This document shows positions 6,607 through 13,769 of a stretch of 16,329 nt of DNA, in pieces. This DNA is from Fidelibacterota bacterium. GTDB taxonomy: Bacteria > Marinisomatota > Marinisomatia > Marinisomatales > UBA1611. Below the pieces are notes generated by a model. That model did no database searches. It was not told where the DNA came from and saw nothing but the letters and a program-made list of their open reading frames with translations. Numbering within the stretch: the stretch's first letter is position 1; the number at the start of each line of letters is the position of its first letter. Where the stretch lies: positions 23,433-39,761 of the forward strand of contig PBKF01000049.1 in assembly GCA_002722105.1 (NCBI GenBank), written 5' to 3'. Made by a program: the position numbers and the translations under genes.

Positions 6607-7866
6607 ATGACGAATAACATCCGTCTTAGCGCCATGATGTTTCTCCAGTATGCTTTATGGGGAGCATGGTTGCCTGTTACAGCGCGATTTTTATCCGCAC
6701 CAGTAATAAATGGCGGATTGGGTTTTACTGGGTCACAAATTGGAATGGTTTTAGGCTTGTCTGGTTCCATTGGGGCCATAATTGCCCCTTTTATTGCCGG
6801 GCAAATGGCAGATCGATATTTTAATTCGGAACGAATCTTGGCCATTTTAGTAACTGCTGGCGGTATTGTTAAATGGATGACTGCTTACCAGACAGAATAT
6901 ATACCATGGCTCGTTTTATCCATTCTCTACAGTATATTGTATATGCCGACTTTGGCTTTATCTAATTCCATCACTTTCTCCCATATAAATGACTCATATG
7001 TTAATTTTCCAAAAATTCGTGTTTGGGGTACATTAGGTTGGATTGTCGCTAGTTGGGTCTTTCCTATGATTTGGCTGCAGAATAATTTAGATTTTCAATT
7101 GATACCACCGTTTTTTGTAGGTGAAGAAGTCTCAGATGTAACAGCGCGTTTGGTAGATGCCTTAAAATTTTCCGGTATCATTTCCATTTTTTATGGTGCA
7201 TTTTGTTTTTCATTACCTGCTACCCATCCTAGGAAAGATATGGTAGAAAAATTAGCCTTCAAAAAAGCATTTAAACTTTTTGGGATGACTTCTTTCACCG
7301 TACTGGTGATTACCAGTTTAGCTATTAGCGCCATTCACCAGATCTATTTTTTACAAACGGGACCATTTTTATCCAATATTGGAATACCGGATAGTCAAAT
7401 AGGGCCTGCTATGACCATCGGTCAATTTGCAGAAATATTGACCATGGCTTATTTAGGATATTTTTTGAAAAAGTTAGGATTCCATAAAGTGATTTCCATC
7501 GGTGTATTTGCATATTTTCTACGTTATGCCATTTTTGGGTCTGAAAGTTTACCGGTTTGGCTCATTGTTATTAGTCAGGCTTTCCATGGATTCTGCTATG
7601 CATTTTTTTTCGCAAGTGCCTATATTTATATCGATAAACTTGCGGATAAAGATATTCGTCATTCTGCCCAGACTGTATTTGGAATTATCATACTTGGCGG
7701 TGGTCCAGTGATTGGCGGTTGGCTATCCGGTTATCTGCAAAATATCTATACTGCTAACAATGTTTTTAATTATTCAAATTTTTGGTACACATTATCTGCC
7801 ATCGGTTTTATTACTATGGTACTTTTTTACTCAACATTTAAAAATCAATTGATGGAAGGGGATTAA
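6607..7866 (+). CDS. MFS transporter, nucleoside:H+ symporter (NHS) family type
   Basis: A 419-residue polytopic inner-membrane protein with about twelve helices. The opening RLSAMMFLQYALWGAWLPV, the phrase IAPFIAGQMADRYFNSERIL between helices 2 and 3, FPKIRVWGTLGWIVASW, and the late segment HGFCYAFFFASAYIYIDK are typical of the NupG/XapB-like nucleoside:H+ symporter group of the major facilitator superfamily. In Bacteroidota and Planctomycetes these transporters are often found in sugar clusters beside Gfo/Idh and TIM-barrel genes, so a sugar or modified sugar is a likelier substrate here than a nucleoside (inference). It starts 18 bases after the exported oxidoreductase, without a strong Shine-Dalgarno, and ends three bases before the next gene. 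It would bring the product of periplasmic processing into the cytoplasm. Confidence 0.82.
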   Translation: MTNNIRLSAMMFLQYALWGAWLPVTARFLSAPVINGGLGFTGSQIGMVLGLSGSIGAIIAPFIAGQMADRYFNSERILAILVTAGGIVKWMTAYQTEYIPWLVLSILYSILYMPTLALSNSITFSHINDSYVNFPKIRVWGTLGWIVASWVFPMIWLQNNLDFQLIPPFFVGEEVSDVTARLVDALKFSGIISIFYGAFCFSLPATHPRKDMVEKLAFKKAFKLFGMTSFTVLVITSLAISAIHQIYFLQTGPFLSNIGIPDSQIGPAMTIGQFAEILTMAYLGYFLKKLGFHKVISIGVFAYFLRYAIFGSESLPVWLIVISQAFHGFCYAFFFASAYIYIDKLADKDIRHSAQTVFGIIILGGGPVIGGWLSGYLQNIYTANNVFNYSNFWYTLSAIGFITMVLFYSTFKNQLMEGD

Positions 7867-7869
7867 CCA

Positions 7870-9120
7870 ATGTTAAATAAAAAAATCGGTATTGGATTTA
7901 TCGGTGGCGGCTTTATTACCCGTTTTCATATTCAATCCTTGATTGGTGTAAGAGATTGTGATGTACTAGGTGTAATGTCTCGAACAAGAGAATCTGCGGA
8001 AACTTCTGCAGCTTTGGCACGGACCTTAAACGTAGGGAATGCCCAGGCCTATGATTCTGTCACAGCACTAATTGCGAATCCTGAAATAAATGCCCTTTGG
8101 ATTTGTTCACCTAATTTTACACGAATTGAAATTATGGAAGAGATTGTAGCAGCCATCGAATTGGGAAAGGGTGAACTGATTGGAATTACCTGTGAGAAAC
8201 CATTAGGTAGAAATGTAAAGGAAGCAAAAAAAGTACTGGAACTCACTAACAGAGTGGGGCTATTGGATGGCTATTTGGAAAATCAAGTTTTCGCACCATC
8301 TGTAACGCGTGGTAAAGAAATTATATGGGAACGTGGTGCAAAAGCTACTGGACGTCCGTATCTAGCACGTGCTGCAGAAGAGCATAGTGGACCTCACATG
8401 CCGTGGTTTTGGGAAGGAGAGTTACAAGGTGGAGGAGTACTGAATGATATGATGTGCCACTCTGTTGAAGAAGCACGCTTTATGTTAACGAAACCAGGTG
8501 ATCCCAGAGATTCATTAAAACCCAAATCAGTCAACGCTTATGCATCTTGCCTGAAATGGCAACGTCCTGAATACGCTCAAGTTTTATCTGATAATAGTAA
8601 TGGAAAAACTGATTATTTAAACCGTCCTGCGGAAGACTTTGCCCGATCCTTAATTGAATATGAAGATGACAATGGTAATAACCTGGTGGTGGAAACAACT
8701 ACTTCGTGGTGTTTTGTCGGTGCGGGACTCCGATTAAGTATGGAACTTTTTGGGCCTGAATATTCCATGTTTATAAATACACTGGATTCAGATTTAAAAG
8801 TTTTCTTCAGTCGAAAAGTTGCTGGAGTGGAAGCAGAAGATCTGGTGGAAAAACAAAATGCAGAATCAGGAGAAATGCCTGTCATCAGTAGTGAAGTTGA
8901 TACCTACGGATACACGGCAGAGAATAGGCATATGGTTCAAAGTTTCTTAGCAGGGAATCGACCGGAAGAAAATTTTGATGATGGTGTGAAGGTAACAGAA
9001 CTGCTCATGACAGCTTATATGTCTGCTGAGCAAGATAAAACAATACCATTTCCGCCTCCGGGACTCGATGATTTTATTCCTAAGGTTGCTAAAGGCGAAT
9101 GGAACCCAAAAAAGGAATAA
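7870..9120 (+). CDS. Cytoplasmic Gfo/Idh/MocA family oxidoreductase
   Basis: A 416-residue NAD(P)-dependent sugar dehydrogenase without a signal peptide. The Rossmann turn IGFIGGGFITRFH is at about 9-20 (G12-G13-G14). The catalytic EKP is intact at 109-111 (TCEKPLGRN). GGGVLNDMMCHSVEEARF carries the conserved His197. The start at ATG 7870 is preceded by GGAAGGGG at 7854-7861, eight bases away, formed by the end of the transporter gene. Because it lacks a signal while its 530-residue relative upstream has a Tat signal, the two probably act on opposite sides of the membrane. This one could reduce an imported 3-keto sugar and balance the exported oxidation, or oxidise a different sugar. The substrate is not readable from sequence. 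Confidence 0.85.
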   Translation: MLNKKIGIGFIGGGFITRFHIQSLIGVRDCDVLGVMSRTRESAETSAALARTLNVGNAQAYDSVTALIANPEINALWICSPNFTRIEIMEEIVAAIELGKGELIGITCEKPLGRNVKEAKKVLELTNRVGLLDGYLENQVFAPSVTRGKEIIWERGAKATGRPYLARAAEEHSGPHMPWFWEGELQGGGVLNDMMCHSVEEARFMLTKPGDPRDSLKPKSVNAYASCLKWQRPEYAQVLSDNSNGKTDYLNRPAEDFARSLIEYEDDNGNNLVVETTTSWCFVGAGLRLSMELFGPEYSMFINTLDSDLKVFFSRKVAGVEAEDLVEKQNAESGEMPVISSEVDTYGYTAENRHMVQSFLAGNRPEENFDDGVKVTELLMTAYMSAEQDKTIPFPPPGLDDFIPKVAKGEWNPKKE

Positions 9121-9127
9121 TTTGCTC

Positions 9128-9790
9128 ATGAAAAAAATTAGCTTAATCGTATTTTTTAGTTTAATTACAGGATGTAATAAACAACATATGAACTGGATAA
9201 CTTTATTTGATGGCAAAGAAGTCTACGGAATGCGAGGGTATAAAATTGATGAAATGCCCTGGACCTGTTGGGAAATCAAAGATGGTGAACTCAAAACCAT
9301 TCCATTTCAGCCAACAGTAGATATAATAACGAAAGATAAGTACAAGGATTTTGAATTTGAGTTGGAATGGAAAACTTCCGCTGCCGGAAACAGCGGTATA
9401 TTTCATCATGTTACGGAAGAAAATGACTGGATATGGCAATCAGGACTTGAGATGCAGGTATTAGATGATAAAGCACACCGAGATGGGAAAAATACTAAAA
9501 CATCTGCCGGTGCTTTATACGATCTTATCGCTCCGACCAATAAATCATTGAAACCAGTGGGTGAATTCAACCAAGTAAAAGTTAAAGTTCAAAATAATTA
9601 TGTTGAGTATTGGTTAAACGGATCAAAGATTGTTGAATTTGTGCTGGGCAGTCCAGAGTTAGTAGCATTAATCGAAAACAGCAAATTCAAAACAATGCCA
9701 AACTTTGCCAAGGCCAGTGAAGGCTATGTTGGACTGCAGCATCATGGAGAAGAAGTTTATTACCGCAATGTTCGAATACGAAAACTGTGA
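9128..9790 (+). CDS. DUF1080 lipoprotein (3-keto-disaccharide hydrolase/lyase family)
   Basis: A 220-residue lipoprotein of the DUF1080 / 3-keto-disaccharide hydrolase family, a concanavalin-like beta-sandwich. The signal peptide ends in the lipobox ITGC, with Cys16 the probable lipid site. Family landmarks in order are NWITLFDGKE at about 22-31, DFEFELEWK from residue 74, GNSGIFHH at 87-94, GLEMQVLDD and TSAGALYDLIAP in the middle, EFNQVKVKVQNNYVEYWLNG, and the closing GYVGLQHHGEEVYYRNVRIRKL. Members cleave the glycosidic bond of 3-keto sugars. The start is ATG 9128, seven bases after the preceding gene; AAAGGA at 9111-9116 is eleven bases upstream, rather far. An earlier in-frame ATG at 9068 would bury the signal peptide. 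Lying between two oxidoreductases and a TIM-barrel enzyme, it likely cleaves the 3-keto-glycoside made by the exported oxidoreductase. Confidence 0.88.
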   Translation: MKKISLIVFFSLITGCNKQHMNWITLFDGKEVYGMRGYKIDEMPWTCWEIKDGELKTIPFQPTVDIITKDKYKDFEFELEWKTSAAGNSGIFHHVTEENDWIWQSGLEMQVLDDKAHRDGKNTKTSAGALYDLIAPTNKSLKPVGEFNQVKVKVQNNYVEYWLNGSKIVEFVLGSPELVALIENSKFKTMPNFAKASEGYVGLQHHGEEVYYRNVRIRKL

Positions 9791-9799
9791 CAAACTAAC

Positions 9800-10696
9800 T
9801 TGAATCGTCGGAAATTTCTTAAAACTTCATCCATCATAACTGGTGGATTTACCTTGTCAGGATGCTCATTGTTCAAAATAGAAAAATTTCCCTTTAAAAT
9901 ATCTCTGGCAGAGTGGTCATTGCACCGTGCCCTATACTCAGGGAAATTAGACCATCTTGATTTTTGTAAGGTTACTAAAAATGATTTTGATCTGGATGGA
10001 GTGGAATATGTTAATTCCTTTTTTTTCGATAAAGCCGAAAACCGATCCTATTTAACTGAAATGAAATCTAGAGCAGATGATCTGGGAGTAAAAAGTCTTC
10101 TTATCATGTGTGATAATGAAGGCCGATTAGGTGACCCTGATGAGAAAAAAAGAATCAAAGCTGTTGAGAACCACTTTAAATGGGTTGAAGCTGCAAAATT
10201 CCTTGGCTGCCATTCTATCCGTGTTAATGCAGCAAGTGAAGGGGTCTATGAAGATCAAATGAAACTTGCTGCCGATGGATTAAGAAAGCTGACTGATTTT
10301 GGCGAAAAACGTAATATAAACGTAATTGTCGAAAATCATGGTGGTCTTTCAAGTAATGGTGAGTGGTTAGCTGGTGTGATAAAAAGTGCTAATCATCCCA
10401 TGTGTGGCACCTTACCCGATTTTGGAAATTTCCATATAGGCAATGACAAATGGTACGATCGGTATAAAGGTATGAAAGAATTAATGCCTTATGCGAAAGC
10501 TGTATCTGCAAAAAGTAACGAGTTTGATAAAGATGGGAATGAGATGCATTCAGATTATAAGAAAATGATAGATATTGTTATGGCCGCAGGTTATAAGGGT
10601 TATATAGGTATCGAATACGAGGGCAATATATTAGGTGAAATGGAAGGTATTCAGGCAACAAAGGATTTGCTTGAAAAAATAAGAAATTCCCTGTAA
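9800..10696 (+). CDS. Tat-type lipoprotein, TIM-barrel sugar isomerase/epimerase/hydratase
   Basis: A 298-residue protein of the xylose-isomerase-like TIM-barrel superfamily (AP endonuclease family 2 fold). It begins MNRRKFLKTSSIITGGFTLSGC, an excellent twin-arginine consensus (R3/R4) followed by a lipobox with Cys22, so it should be a Tat-exported lipoprotein. Probable metal ligands of the barrel are E178 (VIVENHGG), D207 (LPDFGNFH) and E272 (YIGIEYEG). The start is TTG 9800: no in-frame ATG fits and the twin arginines sit exactly where they should, but no Shine-Dalgarno is visible. Relatives are often annotated as sugar phosphate isomerase/epimerase. In 3-keto-glycoside breakdown a TIM-barrel partner hydrates the unsaturated intermediate left by the DUF1080 enzyme, which fits this position nine bases after that gene. 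Isomerase and hydratase cannot be told apart here. Confidence 0.85.
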   Translation: MNRRKFLKTSSIITGGFTLSGCSLFKIEKFPFKISLAEWSLHRALYSGKLDHLDFCKVTKNDFDLDGVEYVNSFFFDKAENRSYLTEMKSRADDLGVKSLLIMCDNEGRLGDPDEKKRIKAVENHFKWVEAAKFLGCHSIRVNAASEGVYEDQMKLAADGLRKLTDFGEKRNINVIVENHGGLSSNGEWLAGVIKSANHPMCGTLPDFGNFHIGNDKWYDRYKGMKELMPYAKAVSAKSNEFDKDGNEMHSDYKKMIDIVMAAGYKGYIGIEYEGNILGEMEGIQATKDLLEKIRNSL

Positions 10697-10702
10697 CAAA
10701 AA

Positions 10703-11584
10703 ATGGCATTGAAAACTTTTATTAAACAGGTTTTTCATTATTATTTATTGCCAACTTTCTTCGTTATTATTTTATACTCCTGTAAACAAGAAAATATCAC
10801 ATTAGGTAATACTGTTACATTGGATTGTATTCAAAAGATAGGGGATGGAAATGTTCCTGATGAACTTTATCAATTAGGAGAAATTACACCCATTGATTCT
10901 TATTCATTTTTTACGAAAACAATTAATGTTTGTGGAATCACTCTTATTGCAGGAGATGATATTTCAAATCAATTTATGGAAAATGTTGCCATGATGATAA
11001 AGGATATGTTTGTTATAAATGAAAATACAGATACTTTATTGCAGCAGATACTTCTTACAAATCTTTACAAATATAAAACTTTTATACCATTATTTTATGG
11101 TGAAAAAGAGTCTTTAAATCGTGATAATGTTATGGAAGAATTATATAATATAAATAGTGTATGTGACATTATTATGGAAGACGTACCCGATCAGGTAATG
11201 GAAGTAATAGAGCATGTCTTGCACCATTTAACAGATATAGGTTTACACCATACTTTACAAAAGAAATGGGGGCTATCATCTTCGTCAACATTATTTGATG
11301 TAACCCAAAGAGCTATATTTTCAGGATATTATGATATTTCACAATATACTGATATTTCAGATTTAGGAGTCAGGAACAGAGTGATTCTTCAGGAATATGC
11401 TTATTGGATTATTTACACATCTTGGGATCTGCGACATAATTATGGGCCATCACATTCCGAATGGTCTATTTTCACAGCTAATGAATTACAATCAAAATTA
11501 CCAGAATCTTATGTACTATATCAGGAAACAATACCGTCAGTATTGACATGTCCCAGTAAAGAGACTCTAGGTTTATTTTTTTAA
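10703..11584 (+). CDS. Unrecognised histidine-rich lipoprotein
   Basis: I do not recognise a named family. The 293-residue product opens with a hydrophobic segment (about 10-26) ending in the lipobox-like LYSC with Cys27, so it is probably a lipoprotein. Its middle is helical and acidic. The most striking part is EVIEHVLHHLTDIGLHH at 167-183, with H171, H174, H175, H182 and H183 and several acidic residues, which could bind a metal. It is followed by KKWGLSSSSTLFDVTQRAI and, near the end, ILQEYAYWIIYTSWDLRHNYG. It starts six bases after the TIM-barrel gene with no clear Shine-Dalgarno, so it should be cotranscribed, and its codons look even more A/T rich than its neighbours. A metal-dependent hydrolase or a metal-binding accessory protein is conceivable, but no canonical HExxH is present. 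Confidence 0.7.
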   Translation: MALKTFIKQVFHYYLLPTFFVIILYSCKQENITLGNTVTLDCIQKIGDGNVPDELYQLGEITPIDSYSFFTKTINVCGITLIAGDDISNQFMENVAMMIKDMFVINENTDTLLQQILLTNLYKYKTFIPLFYGEKESLNRDNVMEELYNINSVCDIIMEDVPDQVMEVIEHVLHHLTDIGLHHTLQKKWGLSSSSTLFDVTQRAIFSGYYDISQYTDISDLGVRNRVILQEYAYWIIYTSWDLRHNYGPSHSEWSIFTANELQSKLPESYVLYQETIPSVLTCPSKETLGLFF

Positions 11585-11619
11585 ATGAATACAATATCCG
11601 GAGCTATAAAGAATATAAA

Positions 11620-12573
11620 ATGCGAATACTAAAAAAAGATTCAATTATAGATATTGTAAAAGACCTTGATCTGATCCCAAAGATTAAAGACGGTTTCATT
11701 GCTTATTCGGAAGGTAGATCCGTTGTACCACCAGTGGGAGAATTATCCTTCGATAATCCGCCCGGTGATGTTCATATTAAATATGGTTATATAACTAATG
11801 ATAAATATTTTGTGATCAAGATTGCATCAGGTTTTTATGAAAATGAAAAATTGGGTCTACCCAATGGAGCTGGGCTTATGTTGATATTTGATCAGAAGAC
11901 TGGAAAAAATTTAGCTATATTAGCAGATGACGCCTATTTAACTGATTTAAGAACTGCTCTTGCAGGGGCCATTTGTGCTGAACTATTATCCAATCCTGTG
12001 AAGTGTATAGGTGTAATTGGGACTGGTTTACAGGCCCGGATGCAGATTCAATATTTAAAATTAGTTACAGATTGTAGAAAAGTGATAGCATGGGGAAGAA
12101 ATGAACAAAAAATGAATAAATATAAAAAGGATATAACATCTTTTGGATTTTCAGTTGAATGTGCAAATACAACTGGAGATGTTGCAAAAAATTGTAATAT
12201 CATTATTACTACTACTGCTGCCAAGGATCCGTTGCTTCATACAAAAGATATTCTTTCTGGAACACATATCACTGCCATTGGTTCAGACACACCGCAGAAA
12301 CAGGAACTAGAAGCAGGCATTTTGGCAAAAGCAAATCTTGTTGTTACCGATAGTATTTCCCAATCTATTCAAAGAGGCGAAATTTCCCATGGTTTGCGAA
12401 AGAGTATCATACAAAAAAGTGATATTGTTGAATTAGGAAATGTGCTAAGTGGAAATGATAAAGGAAGAAATACAAAAGAGGATATCACAGTAGCCGATCT
12501 TACAGGTGTAGCAGTACAGGATATTCAAATCGCAACGGCGGTGTATGAAACAAGTTTGGAGTATCAATCATGA
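11620..12573 (+). CDS. Ornithine cyclodeaminase / mu-crystallin family enzyme
   Basis: A 317-residue NAD(P)-binding protein of the OCD/mu-crystallin family. The nucleotide-binding loop is IGVIGTGLQARMQIQYL (G134-T-G136). K67 and R111 (LTDLRTALAGA) match positions that hold the substrate carboxylate in ornithine cyclodeaminase, and D223 in ITAIGSDTPQKQEL matches the catalytic aspartate. Enzymes of the family include ornithine cyclodeaminase, lysine cyclodeaminase, ketimine reductases, alanine dehydrogenases, and the EutC protein of ectoine breakdown. The GSDTPxKQEL phrase is reminiscent of the last, but the substrate is open. The start is ATG 11620; a GGAG at 11597-11600 is too far to be convincing. 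The gene overlaps the following aminotransferase by four bases (ATGA), so the two proteins probably act in one pathway: imine/amino-acid reduction or deamination followed by transamination. Confidence 0.85.
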   Translation: MRILKKDSIIDIVKDLDLIPKIKDGFIAYSEGRSVVPPVGELSFDNPPGDVHIKYGYITNDKYFVIKIASGFYENEKLGLPNGAGLMLIFDQKTGKNLAILADDAYLTDLRTALAGAICAELLSNPVKCIGVIGTGLQARMQIQYLKLVTDCRKVIAWGRNEQKMNKYKKDITSFGFSVECANTTGDVAKNCNIIITTTAAKDPLLHTKDILSGTHITAIGSDTPQKQELEAGILAKANLVVTDSISQSIQRGEISHGLRKSIIQKSDIVELGNVLSGNDKGRNTKEDITVADLTGVAVQDIQIATAVYETSLEYQS

Positions 12574-13682
12574 AATTTGAAATTTTCGAATTAGAACGCA
12601 ATCAATCACTCTTTGAGAATGAAGTGGATTATAATTTATCTGAAAGCGGTGTTCATCCTTTGAAATTGAATGAAATTCTTACGGAGGATGAACAAAATGA
12701 ATTACTGAATAAAAACTTGTATTACGGTTACACCAATGGGACACCTGAATTACGAAAACGTATAGCAGATATCTATGGTAGAGAATTTTCCATTGAAAAT
12801 ATTCTGATTACATCCGGATCTGCAGAAGCGAACTTTCTTTCAGTTATGACCCAGTTAAATGAGGGCGATGAGATCATTTATATGGTACCTAATTACTTAC
12901 AAATTGGGCATTTGGCCCGCAGTTTTGGAATTACTGTGCATGAATGCCCACTACATCAGGCATCAGGCTGGCAATGGGATTTAGATGAAGTACGATCTAA
13001 AATCACTTCTAAAACAAAAATGATAGCTGTCTGCAATCCAAATAATCCTACAGGTGCATTGATAAAAGATGATGTCATGGATGAAATTATTGACCTTGCA
13101 AATGAAATAGACTGTTGGTTACTGTCCGATGAAGTATATCGCGGAGCTGAATTGGATGGGAATGAGTGCAGATCTTTTGCAGGTGCTACTGATAAAACAA
13201 TAGTCAATGCCGGCTTATCGAAAGCTTATAGTCTACCGGGTTTGCGTTTGGGGTGGAGTGTGGGTTCTGAAGATTATATCAGTAGGGCATGGTCATTTCA
13301 TGATTATACTGTAATTAATGTTGCCTATTTAAGTGACTGGGTCGCATCGAGAATTTTGGAAGAATCTCGGCGAAAGAAAATACTGAGCCGTACCAAAGAA
13401 CATTTAATTCATAATTTAAATATGCTTTACGATTGGTCTGAAAAAGAATCAGCTTTAACAATTACTCGACCGCAGGCTGCAGCTATTACATTTGCAAAAC
13501 TTAATGTTCCAATTACTTCAGAAGAATTTGTTTACTCACTACGTGATAATTATTCCGTATTGCTGACTGCTGGAAAATGGCATGGAATGGAAGGTTATGT
13601 CCGCTTTGGGTATGGTACTCCTTCCGATTATGTCATGAGTGGTTTGGGAAGGATCTCAAAATATCTAAAAACATTAGAATAA
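12570..13682 (+). CDS. PLP-dependent aminotransferase, class I/II fold
   Basis: A 370-residue fold-type I aminotransferase. PLP-binding landmarks are NPNNPTG at 156-162 (Asn159), LLSDEVYRG with D187 and Y190, and NAGLSKAYSLPGLRLGW with Schiff-base Lys218. The GYTNGTPELRKRIADIYG segment at about 53-70 is the class I substrate-side region, and GYVRFGYG near residue 346 supplies the arginine expected to bind the substrate carboxylate. The length is a little below the usual 380-400. The ATG lies inside the stop of the cyclodeaminase-family gene (ATGA overlap), which implies translational coupling. The amino donor and acceptor cannot be assigned, but the pairing suggests metabolism of a basic or cyclic amino acid, or of an imine derivative. 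Confidence 0.88.
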   Translation: MKFEIFELERNQSLFENEVDYNLSESGVHPLKLNEILTEDEQNELLNKNLYYGYTNGTPELRKRIADIYGREFSIENILITSGSAEANFLSVMTQLNEGDEIIYMVPNYLQIGHLARSFGITVHECPLHQASGWQWDLDEVRSKITSKTKMIAVCNPNNPTGALIKDDVMDEIIDLANEIDCWLLSDEVYRGAELDGNECRSFAGATDKTIVNAGLSKAYSLPGLRLGWSVGSEDYISRAWSFHDYTVINVAYLSDWVASRILEESRRKKILSRTKEHLIHNLNMLYDWSEKESALTITRPQAAAITFAKLNVPITSEEFVYSLRDNYSVLLTAGKWHGMEGYVRFGYGTPSDYVMSGLGRISKYLKTLE

Positions 13683-13707
13683 TGAAAATCTTTACAGTTT
13701 AATCTCG

Positions 13708-13735
13708 AATTACCTTTTCCATTTCCGTAATTTTT
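13708..13735 (+). terminator. Possible weak terminator after the aminotransferase gene
   Basis: AATTAC at 13708-13713 can pair with GTAATT at 13727-13732 around a 13-base loop, and the right arm runs into five T residues (13731-13735). The stem is short and mostly A/T, so termination would be partial. It lies in the 87-base gap, the largest since 4482, and may separate the carbohydrate/amino-acid genes from the sugar-phosphate genes. Confidence 0.25.
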
Positions 13736-13769
13736 ATTCTAAAATTTTTATCCAATTCAATATTTAGTT

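Noticed and set aside
6534..6845. 103-codon minus-strand frame across the oxidoreductase/transporter junction
   Set aside because: Antisense to two clear genes, with no ribosome site and no recognisable domain.
9068..9127. Longer N-terminus for the DUF1080 protein from an ATG at 9068
   Set aside because: It would overlap the preceding gene and bury the lipoprotein signal peptide, which begins naturally at ATG 9128.
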